Source: Candidatus Saccharimonadota bacterium (lineage in GTDB: Bacteria > Patescibacteriota > Saccharimonadia > Saccharimonadales > Saccharimonadaceae). Taken from it: a DNA stretch of 48,074 bases. Position 1 is the stretch's first letter. Every line of letters begins with the position of its first letter. Positions 14,513-22,448 of this stretch are shown piece by piece. The notes below the pieces were generated by a model, which saw only the letters and a program-made list of their open reading frames with translations, was not told the DNA's origin and did no database searches. The translations under genes and the position numbers were made by a program. The DNA lies in NCBI GenBank assembly GCA_030530605.1, contig JAUMUO010000001.1:59439-107512 (forward strand), given 5' to 3'.

Positions 14513-14935
14513 TTAACTCGCAAAGATATTCGCAAGTACGAAATTCACAATCGCAAATGCGAGCAGGGCAATTACAAGACCAATAATGCCGTAGAGAATC
14601 GTATCTCTCGCCTTCTTGGTTTTTCCAGGATCACCCTGTGAAGTCATGTAGGTAAAGCCACCGATAATTACCATAATTACCGCAACCACGCCCAAAACTG
14701 CCAAAATCCAGTTAATAATAGTTTGAATGGTCTGGAATAAATTGCCACCATTCACATTATCTTTGTCTTCTGGAAGATTACATTGCGCATAAGTTGGAGC
14801 AGTTCCGGTCCCATCCTCACCACCTCTCAACGAACCTTTCGGGCAAGCAACCTCAGCAGCCATCGCCGGCGCCGCCATAAACATCCCTGCTACCGCCACC
14901 GCTGCCCCCACTAAAAGCATCTTAATCTTTTTCAT
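14513..14935 (-). CDS. TrbC/VirB2-like pilin, cluster copy 1
   Basis: 140 aa. A signal peptide ending PAMA-A near residue 27 is followed by a variable exposed segment with two cysteines (C31 and C52) and two hydrophobic helices. Between the helices is the cluster signature GDPGKTKKARDTILYG. This is the VirB2/TrbC pilin layout. It has its own promoter (TATAAT at 14966-14961 on the minus strand) and the AAGGAATTGAA site, and ends at the shared terminator. The C-terminal 45 residues are nearly the same as in the copy at 15017, while the exposed segment differs. Confidence 0.85.
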   Translation of the reverse strand: MKKIKMLLVGAAVAVAGMFMAAPAMAAEVACPKGSLRGGEDGTGTAPTYAQCNLPEDKDNVNGGNLFQTIQTIINWILAVLGVVAVIMVIIGGFTYMTSQGDPGKTKKARDTILYGIIGLVIALLAFAIVNFVLANIFAS

Positions 14936-14970
14936 TTCAATTCCTTATTTACTTAATCTCATTATACACT

Positions 14971-15001
14971 AAAAAGTCCCCTCCGTCTAGACGAAGGGGA
15001 C
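14971..15001 (-). terminator. Rho-independent terminator after pilin copy 2
   Basis: GTCCCC...GGGGAC stem enclosing the palindrome CGTCTAGACG, followed on the minus strand by TTTTT. Confidence 0.85.
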
Positions 15002-15016
15002 AGCTTCTCTCCCAGT

Positions 15017-15421
15017 CTACTTGAAGATATTAACAAGTACGAAGTTCACAATCGCGAACGCAAGTAGTGCGACCACGAGACCAACGATACCGTAAAGAAT
15101 CGTATCCTTTGCCTTCTTCACCTTAGCAGCATCACCTTGTGAAGTGGAGTAGTTGATACCACCAATGATAATCATTGCCACGGTTACGAACGCAAGTACA
15201 GCAAGGATAACATTAATCACGATCTGGAGAGTACCCATTAGGCTTCTCTTTTCAGCCGTACCGGCACCAGAACATTTATCAAAACTTGCAGCATAGCTCT
15301 TGCCATCTGGACACATCACCAACTTATCGTCAGCGCTTACCGGAGAAGCAATACCAACCACGCCGGCTGCTACCACTGCTAGACCTGCTACAATAACCTT
15401 AATTTTCTCTTTAATCTTCAT
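15017..15421 (-). CDS. TrbC/VirB2-like pilin, cluster copy 2
   Basis: 134 aa. A signal peptide ends near PVSA-D (about residue 31). A short variable segment contains MCPDGKSYAASFDKC (a cysteine pair), followed by two helices and the signature QGDAAKVKKAKDTILYG. An extended -10 (TG-G-TATTAT) lies about 50 nt upstream and AAGGA just before the ATG, so it is probably transcribed separately from copy 3. As with its neighbours, the exposed loop between signal peptide and first helix is the divergent part. Confidence 0.85.
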   Translation of the reverse strand: MKIKEKIKVIVAGLAVVAAGVVGIASPVSADDKLVMCPDGKSYAASFDKCSGAGTAEKRSLMGTLQIVINVILAVLAFVTVAMIIIGGINYSTSQGDAAKVKKAKDTILYGIVGLVVALLAFAIVNFVLVNIFK

Positions 15422-15499
15422 AATTTTTCCTTAAAATTAATCTTGTTGCTCTCATAATACCATACTATATCCTTTTTTTCAATATCGAAATTATGATAC

Positions 15500-15892
15500 T
15501 TACTCTTTAAATAGGGAACCAAGTACAAAATTCACAATCGTATAAGCTAGAACCGCCAAAACTACACCAAGAATAGCATACAAAATTGTATCTCGTGCTT
15601 TCTTGGTTTTGGCCGGATCACCCTGGGAAGTAGTATATCCCACCGCTCCAATCACCACGAATAGCACCGCCACAATTCCTAGCACCGCAACTACTACATT
15701 AATAATATTCTGTGCTACATTAACCACCTGGGCCTCTCCTTCTCCAGTCGGGCAACCAGCCGCTTTCAGAGCATCCGGGTCACTCAACTTACTACAAGCC
15801 GGGTCATTCCCAACCTCTACCGCCAAAACTCTGGTTGGCAAACAAGCCGTAAACAAAGCTAAAATTGCTACAATAATCAATTTCTTTTTCAT
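15500..15892 (-). CDS. TrbC/VirB2-like pilin, cluster copy 3
   Basis: 130 aa with signal peptide (about 1-24), a Cys-containing exposed segment (CSKLSDPDALKAAGC), two helices and the signature QGDPAKTKKARDTILYA. Its ATG overlaps the stop of copy 4 by 4 nt, so the two are translationally coupled. The gene is the last of a three-gene minus-strand unit that begins at 16623. Confidence 0.85.
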   Translation of the reverse strand: MKKKLIIVAILALFTACLPTRVLAVEVGNDPACSKLSDPDALKAAGCPTGEGEAQVVNVAQNIINVVVAVLGIVAVLFVVIGAVGYTTSQGDPAKTKKARDTILYAILGVVLAVLAYTIVNFVLGSLFKE

Positions 15893-16173
15893 TGGCCACT
15901 CCCTGAATTAATTATAAAATTCGTCATCACTGTCGCCAGCCCTACAATTACCAAGCCAATCACTGCGAATAATACTGCGTCACGTCCCTTTTTAATTTTG
16001 GCCGGATCGCCCTGAGAAGTAGTCCAAACCACTGCCCCAAAAATAATTCCAATCACCGCCACTATCCCGAGTATTGCATACGCCCAGTTCAAAATCGCCT
16101 GCATATTAAGCTCACCCTGCGGAATTTTGTCTCCGACCACCTCGCTAGCACTTTTTGCAAATATTTCTAACAT
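15889..16173 (-). CDS. TrbC/VirB2-like small membrane protein, cluster copy 4
   Basis: 94 aa, the shortest copy. It has no evident cleavable signal peptide and no cysteines. The two-helix core with QGDPAKIKKGRDAVLFA is present. AGGAG lies 5-9 nt before the ATG. It lies 9 nt after copy 5 and overlaps copy 3. Lack of a signal peptide suggests an inner-membrane component or a pilin inserted by another route. Confidence 0.75.
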   Translation of the reverse strand: MLEIFAKSASEVVGDKIPQGELNMQAILNWAYAILGIVAVIGIIFGAVVWTTSQGDPAKIKKGRDAVLFAVIGLVIVGLATVMTNFIINSGSGQ

Positions 16174-16182
16174 CCTTTCTCC

Positions 16183-16623
16183 TTACTGTGATGTTATCAC
16201 CGTTGCTATTAATCTTGAAATCACGTTCGCAAGCGTCACTATAAGAAGCCCAACTAGCGCCGCCGTCAAAGTCTTCCGACCCTTCGTCGCAAAGGCCACA
16301 TCACCACCAGAGCGTAGGAACAAATATCCGCCATAAATCACAAACCCAAGTGCCACCACACCAGCAACCGTAAAGAGATCAACCAAAACATTCAGGATAA
16401 TCGTCCAAATAAATATGGCAAGGTTATCACCCGCCGTCCCAGCATCGCTACCAAGCTCTGGCGACTTTATATTACAACTCTCATCCATCTCTAGTCCGTA
16501 GTACCACGGCCGAAGCCCCAAAAACTCTGTATCACATTCCGCCGCAAAGACGCTACCATTCGGCACCAAAACCCCGATAAACGTCGCAAGCGTCAAAGCT
16601 AAAGCCAAAATTTTCTTTTTCAT
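16183..16623 (-). CDS. TrbC/VirB2-like membrane protein, cluster copy 5
   Basis: 146 aa with signal peptide (about 1-27, ending VFAA), two cysteines in the exposed region (CDTEFLG and ESCNIKSP), and two helices. The turn between them is divergent (GGDVAFATKGRKTLTAA) compared with the other copies. It is the first gene of the 16623-15500 unit. Its -10 (TATAAT at 16635-16630, minus strand) lies 6 nt before the ATG, so the operon mRNA is probably leaderless. Confidence 0.75.
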   Translation of the reverse strand: MKKKILALALTLATFIGVLVPNGSVFAAECDTEFLGLRPWYYGLEMDESCNIKSPELGSDAGTAGDNLAIFIWTIILNVLVDLFTVAGVVALGFVIYGGYLFLRSGGDVAFATKGRKTLTAALVGLLIVTLANVISRLIATVITSQ

Positions 16624-16629
16624 ATTTCT

Positions 16630-16635
16630 ATTATA
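16630..16635 (-). promoter_or_regulatory. Promoter of the pilin operon, leaderless start at 16623
   Basis: On the minus strand TTGGCG, 17 nt, TATAAT with a TG-A extension. The ATG is 6 nt after the -10. Confidence 0.7.
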
Positions 16636-16665
16636 TCAGACCTTGTAATTTTCGCCAAGATATGC

Positions 16666-16671
16666 TATAAT
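16666..16671 (+). promoter_or_regulatory. Extended -10 promoter of the VirB6-like gene
   Basis: TG-C-TATAAT, 22 nt before the ATG at 16694. It is divergent from the pilin-operon promoter, with about 30 nt between the two -10 boxes. Confidence 0.6.
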
Positions 16672-16693
16672 TACGGAGTTAAGAGTTTTACCT

Positions 16694-19660
16694 ATGAAAC
16701 TGCGAGAAAAGATAGCACAGAAACGGTTTTTGGGGCCATTATTGGGCTTGATTTTCGCATTTTTCTTATGCTTTGTCAATAGTTCGTCCACCTCTGCTAA
16801 ACCTCTCAGTGTCCCCATCCACACCACCCCCATCACCGTTCTCGCCGACCCTATTGAAGGTATTGAAACCCCTGAAGAAGAAACTGAAACTACTGAGGAA
16901 AATAGCGAGGAAAAATCCGAAGAAGAACCCGAGACTTGTTACGACCAGGTCAAAGGTATCGGCTGGCTAGTCTGTCCTACCTCTGGCGTTCTCGCCAAAG
17001 CCGTCGACTCTATCTACAAAGTCATTAGCGACCTTCTCGTCGTTCAACCTATGACGACCGACTCTGATTCGCCTGTCTTCATTGTCTGGCAATACGTTCG
17101 CGACCTCACCAACATTGTCTTTATTATCCTCATTCTCGTCGTCATTTACTCCCACCTCACCGGAGTTGGCTTTGACAACTACAATATCAAGAAAATTCTA
17201 CCAAAACTCATCATCACTGCCATTTTAATCAACTTAAGTTATCTCATCTGCTCCGCTTTAATCGACACATCCAACATCGCCGGCGCTTCGCTCCGCGGTT
17301 TCTTTGAAAACATTGAGTCTCAAATCAACGCTAGTGGTGATGCTATGATTACTTGGGAAGCCTTCGCCGCTATGCTCGGCGGTGGCGGTGCTGTTGCTGG
17401 CCTGGCCGTTTCTGCTGCCGGCGGCATCGGCGCTATTCTACCGATGTTTATCCTTTCTCTACTTTCTGCCTTTATCTCTATCCTCGTCGGTCTTGCCACT
17501 ATTGCTATGCGTCAAGCAGTTGTCGCTCTTCTTGTGATGGTTGCCCCGCTTGCCTTCGTCTGTTATATGCTTCCAAACACTAATAAATGGTTCACCAAGT
17601 GGAAAGATATTCTAACCACTATGCTAATTTTCTTCCCAATGTTCTCCGCTCTCTTTGGCGCTTCCCATCTTGCTGGTTGGGCCATTATTGCTAAAGCCCA
17701 GCAAGACGGTTCGCTCTTTATGACCATCCTCGGTATGGCCGTTCAGGTTGTACCGTTCTTCCTCGCCATCCCGATGATGAAGATGTCCGGCTCCGTACTT
17801 GGCAAAGTCAGCGGCGCGCTCGACAACCTCGGCAAAAACACCACCGGCCGTCTCCGCCCGGTCGCCGAAGATTTCCGCGACACCGCCCGCGCCAAAAAAC
17901 TCGACGAAGCCTCTCGTTCTAGAAACTATGCTTCCGGGGCCTACTGGCGCGCTCGCTTCGACCGTAATAAATACCTCCGCGCTGAAGATCGTGCTGAACA
18001 CGAAGAAAATCGCAAAATAACTTATTCTGCTTATTCCAACGCTCGTTCTACTGGCCGCACTCTAAAGCGCTGGGAAAACGGTCGCGCTGTCTATAAAACT
18101 AAAAAGGATAAGGATGGTAATGAAATCGACAACGTCAAAGTCACCAGCGCAATGCGTGATAACTACCTAAATCGCGAGCTCAAACTCGCCGCCGAAGCTG
18201 ATGACCTCAAGACCGCCAACGCTATGAGTAATGTCAATGCCTATTTACGCTCTACCGAAGCTAAAGAAGATAAGATTTTGAAGGCTCTCGCCGATAACCA
18301 AGCCCAGAACTATCTTGACCTTCGCACCCAACAATCTGCCAAAGCCCGAAACGACCGCTCTGACCAAAGATTCTACTTCGAGCAAGTCCAAAAGGCCTCT
18401 AAAATTGATAAGAGCGGCAATATCGTCAACCGTAGTCTTTACAACCAACTCGTAAGGACTGGTGCCGGTGCTGACGCGCACGACTCAGATGAAACTATTC
18501 GTCAAAATGCCCTTACTACCGTGACCGCCGACGCTTATGAAGCCTTCGAAAAGCAGCGTAAAGAAACCACTTCTAAATATGCTACCTACTTCGATAAGCA
18601 GATTACCAAAAACGTGCTTCACGGCTACGATGGCGCGCTTCATAATAAAAACATCGAGGCCGTTGTCGCTGCTCAGAACACCCTTGCCAAACGTGGCGAC
18701 TATGACAAAATCGAAGAGTATCTCGCCCATTTCATGGATCATACTAAGAATAAGAAGGGGACCATCAACTTTGAAAACCAAGACGGCTATGTTGAGCTTG
18801 GTTCTGACTTTGCCAACGTCTTAGCAAGTGACTTGCTACAATATAAAGACGCCGCTCCAATCCTCGGTCGTCTCGGTAAATTCATCAACATGGAAACTTG
18901 GCGCAACAGTAATACTACTGAAGACGGCAAACCTTTGCGCAGTAGAAGCTATATTACTATGGAAGAATACAACCAAGGTGGCTACGATTATGTTGAGGCC
19001 GGCCAACCACAGACCTATAATATTAAGACCTCTTCCGGCGCGCTTCAAAAAGGTACTAGTATTGGCAATATCGACCGCACCGGCTTCGGCGCCATGCAAC
19101 AACATATTGATCGTTACCATCATGGCGATGAAGAATACTTCACTAGTTACGTCAGCAACTTCCTGCCAGAAATTATTTCCAATGTTCCTAAGTTTGAGAC
19201 TGACGGCGAACAAATTATGAACACTCTCGGCTTTATGACCGGTATGAAATGGGATGAGAAACACGCCACCTGGAAACAAGGCGACGGCCAAATTCATATG
19301 GCTGTCATTCGTAAATATATGGATGGTCAAACCGACAAAGATATGAATGTCTTTAAGACCAACGCCTACCAGGCCATCTGTTCCGCTATTGCTATTGATA
19401 TGGGCGAATGCGCCTATAAGACTATTGACGGTTCCGGTAGAATGTTTAATGCCGACGGCAGCTCTAACCTAGAACTAGACAAAAATGGCAACCCACAATT
19501 CAATCCTTCCGAGAATGTGCTACAAGTCTTCCGCGGTATGGTCCGCAAAGACGTTATTAATACTCTCCAGAACAACATCAATCACGGTACCAACGGCGGT
19601 ATGAAGCCAACTATTATGCGCGCTCTTGGTCTTACTATCCCCGATTCAACTCAAAAATAA
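16694..19660 (+). CDS. VirB6/TrbL-like type IV secretion membrane protein with long soluble tail
   Basis: 988 aa. A signal peptide (about 1-36) is followed by a Glu/Thr-rich segment (55-80) and a cysteine pair (C82 and C94). A polytopic membrane region of about 270 aa follows (about 135-390; Gly/Ala-rich helices such as GGGGAVAGLAVSAAGGIGA). From about 400 there is a hydrophilic, charged tail of nearly 600 residues. VirB6/TrbL proteins form the inner-membrane channel of type IV secretion systems. Signal peptide, multi-helix core and its place between pilin, PrgI and VirB4 genes support this. The very long cytoplasmic tail is unusual and I recognise no enzyme in it. Confidence 0.75.
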   Translation: MKLREKIAQKRFLGPLLGLIFAFFLCFVNSSSTSAKPLSVPIHTTPITVLADPIEGIETPEEETETTEENSEEKSEEEPETCYDQVKGIGWLVCPTSGVLAKAVDSIYKVISDLLVVQPMTTDSDSPVFIVWQYVRDLTNIVFIILILVVIYSHLTGVGFDNYNIKKILPKLIITAILINLSYLICSALIDTSNIAGASLRGFFENIESQINASGDAMITWEAFAAMLGGGGAVAGLAVSAAGGIGAILPMFILSLLSAFISILVGLATIAMRQAVVALLVMVAPLAFVCYMLPNTNKWFTKWKDILTTMLIFFPMFSALFGASHLAGWAIIAKAQQDGSLFMTILGMAVQVVPFFLAIPMMKMSGSVLGKVSGALDNLGKNTTGRLRPVAEDFRDTARAKKLDEASRSRNYASGAYWRARFDRNKYLRAEDRAEHEENRKITYSAYSNARSTGRTLKRWENGRAVYKTKKDKDGNEIDNVKVTSAMRDNYLNRELKLAAEADDLKTANAMSNVNAYLRSTEAKEDKILKALADNQAQNYLDLRTQQSAKARNDRSDQRFYFEQVQKASKIDKSGNIVNRSLYNQLVRTGAGADAHDSDETIRQNALTTVTADAYEAFEKQRKETTSKYATYFDKQITKNVLHGYDGALHNKNIEAVVAAQNTLAKRGDYDKIEEYLAHFMDHTKNKKGTINFENQDGYVELGSDFANVLASDLLQYKDAAPILGRLGKFINMETWRNSNTTEDGKPLRSRSYITMEEYNQGGYDYVEAGQPQTYNIKTSSGALQKGTSIGNIDRTGFGAMQQHIDRYHHGDEEYFTSYVSNFLPEIISNVPKFETDGEQIMNTLGFMTGMKWDEKHATWKQGDGQIHMAVIRKYMDGQTDKDMNVFKTNAYQAICSAIAIDMGECAYKTIDGSGRMFNADGSSNLELDKNGNPQFNPSENVLQVFRGMVRKDVINTLQNNINHGTNGGMKPTIMRALGLTIPDSTQK

Positions 19661-19769
19661 TATTATACTGCCATTTACAAACTAGTAGTTTTATGATAAA
19701 ATATAAATAGTTATAGATTCATTAGAGTAGTTCTTTCACATATACATTCTAGTTCAAGGAGGTGGTGAA

Positions 19770-20474
19770 ATGGATGTAATTTTCAAAATTGCCGGTTGGA
19801 TGATACTTATTCTCATAGGACTGGTCGGCTTAATGGTCCTAATAAATAATTGGGAAGATATTATACTGTTCTTCTCAAATCTTTCATCAACATCTACCAA
19901 GGAAGAATCTGGCGAACAAGATAAAGCTGAGCAATTCAAAGAAAAAGTCTTCGATATCTTAAAATATAAAGGGCAATATGACCCCAAACTACAACTTAAG
20001 GTATACAGCGATAGCAACATCACTATCTATGAAGACAAAAGAATTACTTGGAAACACAAATCTGGTAATCCCAGGGAAGATTGCGTAGAATACATCGACA
20101 GGCTTTACTCTCTTTGCCATGACAGAGAATACGAAATGTCCCAAAGCATTCAAGTGAAGGCTCGTAAAATTCTCGCAAGCAATGAAGAGTTTCAATCTGG
20201 TAATTTAAGGCTCTATTCTGGCGAAAGATCTTCTAGTATTCGAATATCTGTAGCTGGCCAGCTAGTTTTCTGCCAAGACAATATAGATAACCATATATCC
20301 ACTTACAGGCCAGGGAAATGGGAGCAGGAACTCGATCGTATTCTCGAAAAACGCCTTGACGAAAGCGAGAAACAAATGCCAGAGTTATTTATGGCCGAAA
20401 AAGAGCGAAAGCAAAGAGAAGCAGAAGAGGAAATCCGCAAATTTTCTCCAATTGACGACAGTGCTTACTTCTAG
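19770..20474 (+). CDS. Membrane-anchored hypothetical protein
   Basis: 234 aa, not recognised. One N-terminal membrane helix (about 5-27) is followed by a mixed soluble domain containing two cysteines (DCVEYIDRLYSLC) and a charged C-terminal helix (MAEKERKQREAEEEIRKF). AAGGAGGTGG stands before the ATG, a strong canonical ribosome-binding site. A clear terminator follows at 20490-20517. Base composition is more AT-rich and less C-ending in codons than the flanking secretion genes, so it may be an insertion into the locus. Confidence 0.75.
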   Translation: MDVIFKIAGWMILILIGLVGLMVLINNWEDIILFFSNLSSTSTKEESGEQDKAEQFKEKVFDILKYKGQYDPKLQLKVYSDSNITIYEDKRITWKHKSGNPREDCVEYIDRLYSLCHDREYEMSQSIQVKARKILASNEEFQSGNLRLYSGERSSSIRISVAGQLVFCQDNIDNHISTYRPGKWEQELDRILEKRLDESEKQMPELFMAEKERKQREAEEEIRKFSPIDDSAYF

Positions 20475-20489
20475 AATCTATAACTACCC

Positions 20490-20517
20490 GCGCCGCTAAC
20501 AAAGCGGCGCATTTTTT
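20490..20517 (+). terminator. Rho-independent terminator after the 19770 gene
   Basis: GCGCCGCT / AGCGGCGC perfect 8-bp stem, 5-nt loop, followed by A and six T. Confidence 0.9.
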
Positions 20518-20540
20518 ATCTCTAAAACTCTTAAGTATGT

Positions 20541-20546
20541 TATAAT
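20541..20546 (+). promoter_or_regulatory. Extended -10 promoter, leaderless start of the PrgI-VirB4 operon
   Basis: TG-T-TATAAT with the ATG of the PrgI gene 6 nt downstream. Confidence 0.65.
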
Positions 20547-20552
20547 TACTAT

Positions 20553-21602
20553 ATGGCACAGTACAAGGTCCCACAAGATGTTGAGGCCGACGATAAACTG
20601 CTTGGGCCGTTTACCTTTCGCCAGTTCGTCTACCTAATGATAATGGGCGGGATGATCGCCCTTGCTGTTGCTTTGTTTCAAATTTTTCCGCTTCTTGCTA
20701 TTCTTCCGCTTCCAATCGCAATTTTCTTCGCCGTTTTAGCCCTCCCTCTTAAAAAAGACCAGCCGATGGAAACTTATCTCGCCGCCATCGTCTCTTATCA
20801 CTTAAAACCCCGGAATCGTTTTTGGAATCCTGGCCAGCGCGAATCTACTATTACTATTACTGCTCCAAAAGTTGTTGAACAACCCCGCACTCGTAACATC
20901 ACCGGCGAAGAGGCTAGCACGCGTCTCTCTTTTCTTGCCAATGTTATTGATACCGAAGGGAACAGCCTTCGAAATTCTGCCCCGGCTCAGCCAATGCAGC
21001 CAGCTTTTTACACCGCTAATATCTCTGCTCCTGATGTTCTCGAGCCGCCGCATCCAGACCAACTCACTCAAATCATGGCCAACAACCAAAGTTCTCAACG
21101 CACCGAAATCATTAATCAAATGCGCGCTTCTTTTGCCGCACAAAATAATCCTGGTACCGCCGGCTACATCCCTCAGCAACCAGGACAACCAGCCCAACAA
21201 CCAGCTCCTCAGCAACCGGTCCAACAACCGGCTCCCCAGCCAGTAGTCCCTCAACCAGTCCAAACACTTACTCCGGTCCAACCATATATTACTACTCCAG
21301 CCCCTGCGCCCGCTCCGGTTGCTAACACAGTTCAGGATATGCTTCAAACTCCAGCCCCTGCGCCAGAGCCGCCAAAAGACGAGCCCGAAATCGCTCTACC
21401 AACTCCGGCTGAACTTGCCGCTATTGAGCCTCTCAAATCTGCCGTTGTCATTACTCCAGACACTGCTGCGATGAAACGCGCCGCCGAAAACAAGGCCCGC
21501 CTCACCGCCCTCGCTAAAGACACCGAACTTTCTGTCGCTACTATCGCTAAAGAGGCTAATCGTATTAACAAAGATGACGAAGTATATATATCATTAAGGT
21601 AA
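20553..21602 (+). CDS. PrgI family protein (VirB3-like) with Pro/Gln-rich tail
   Basis: 349 aa. The N-terminal 95 residues match the PrgI family: MAQYKVPQDVEADDKLLGPF, then two adjacent membrane helices (about 27-65) and the short amphipathic end ETYLAAIVSYHLKPRNRFW. PrgI sits at the VirB3 position beside VirB4 in many Gram-positive and CPR secretion loci. The remaining 250 residues are an extended, presumably cytoplasmic Pro/Gln/Ala-rich linker (about 190-290) and a helical end, far longer than the usual PrgI of about 120 aa. It heads an operon with the TraC-like and VirB4 genes. Confidence 0.85.
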   Translation: MAQYKVPQDVEADDKLLGPFTFRQFVYLMIMGGMIALAVALFQIFPLLAILPLPIAIFFAVLALPLKKDQPMETYLAAIVSYHLKPRNRFWNPGQRESTITITAPKVVEQPRTRNITGEEASTRLSFLANVIDTEGNSLRNSAPAQPMQPAFYTANISAPDVLEPPHPDQLTQIMANNQSSQRTEIINQMRASFAAQNNPGTAGYIPQQPGQPAQQPAPQQPVQQPAPQPVVPQPVQTLTPVQPYITTPAPAPAPVANTVQDMLQTPAPAPEPPKDEPEIALPTPAELAAIEPLKSAVVITPDTAAMKRAAENKARLTALAKDTELSVATIAKEANRINKDDEVYISLR

Positions 21603-21611
21603 GGAGGAAAG

Positions 21612-22448
21612 ATGAACCCAAATAATCAACAACCACAACCGGCTCCCCAGCCAATGCCACCTCAAGGCCAAATGCCTCAGGGTCAACAGCCTCAAGGCCA
21701 GATGCCACCACAAATGGCACCACAAATGCCAAATCCAGCTATGATGCAGGCCAACCCCGACCTTCCTATTTCCACTCAGTCCACCCTTCTTATCTCCGAG
21801 CTCAGAGACAGCCTCGTCATTATGAAAGACGGCTCCTTCCGTGCGGTCATCGCCTGCCAGTCCATCAACTACGACCTCATGTCCGAAATGGAACGCGACG
21901 GCGTCGAATTCTCCTACCAACAGTTCATCAACTCCTTAAACTTCACCACTCAAATTTTGGTTCGTTCTCAACGCGTTGATATCGGTCCTTACATTGAACG
22001 CCTTGCTAAAATTCGTCGCGAAAATGATAATATGCTTCTCGGTGTCCTGATGGACGACTACATTGATTTCATTGACGCTCTTTCTCAAGAGGCCAACATT
22101 ATGGATAAATCCTTCTTCATTGTCATCCCTTACTACCCAGACCCAAATGCTGAAAAAGTTCTCCAACAAACCAAGAATTTCTTCAAATCTTTCAGCCGCG
22201 GCAAAGAGCCCCAAGTCACCAAAATCGACCGCACTACTTACGATGCCGCCGTTAAAGAAATTAACAACCGCGTCGAATCCGTAATGAACGGCCTTTACAA
22301 TATCGGCATCCACTCCGTCCGTCTCAACACTCGCGAGCTTGCCAGCCTCTATTACAACTTCAATAACCCCGACACCGCCGTCCGCGAGCCGCTCGTTGAT
22401 TTTAATCAAGTTGCCACAACCTACGTAAAGAAAGGAGATAGAAAATGA
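21612..22448 (+). CDS. TraC-like protein, separated N-terminal module of VirB4
   Basis: 278 aa. A Pro/Gln/Met-rich leader (1-45, repeats of QGQMP type) is followed by a domain of about 220 aa. Its pattern is that of the VirB4/TraC N-terminal region (ISELRDSLVIMKDGSFRAVI ... QFINSLNFTTQILVRSQRVD ... RELASLYYNFNNPDTA). It has no Walker motifs. AAGGAGG lies before the ATG, and the stop overlaps the VirB4 start by 4 nt (ATGA). The coupling and domain content suggest one VirB4 functional unit split into two polypeptides. The Pro/Gln-rich leader echoes the tail of the preceding PrgI. Confidence 0.75.
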   Translation: MNPNNQQPQPAPQPMPPQGQMPQGQQPQGQMPPQMAPQMPNPAMMQANPDLPISTQSTLLISELRDSLVIMKDGSFRAVIACQSINYDLMSEMERDGVEFSYQQFINSLNFTTQILVRSQRVDIGPYIERLAKIRRENDNMLLGVLMDDYIDFIDALSQEANIMDKSFFIVIPYYPDPNAEKVLQQTKNFFKSFSRGKEPQVTKIDRTTYDAAVKEINNRVESVMNGLYNIGIHSVRLNTRELASLYYNFNNPDTAVREPLVDFNQVATTYVKKGDRK

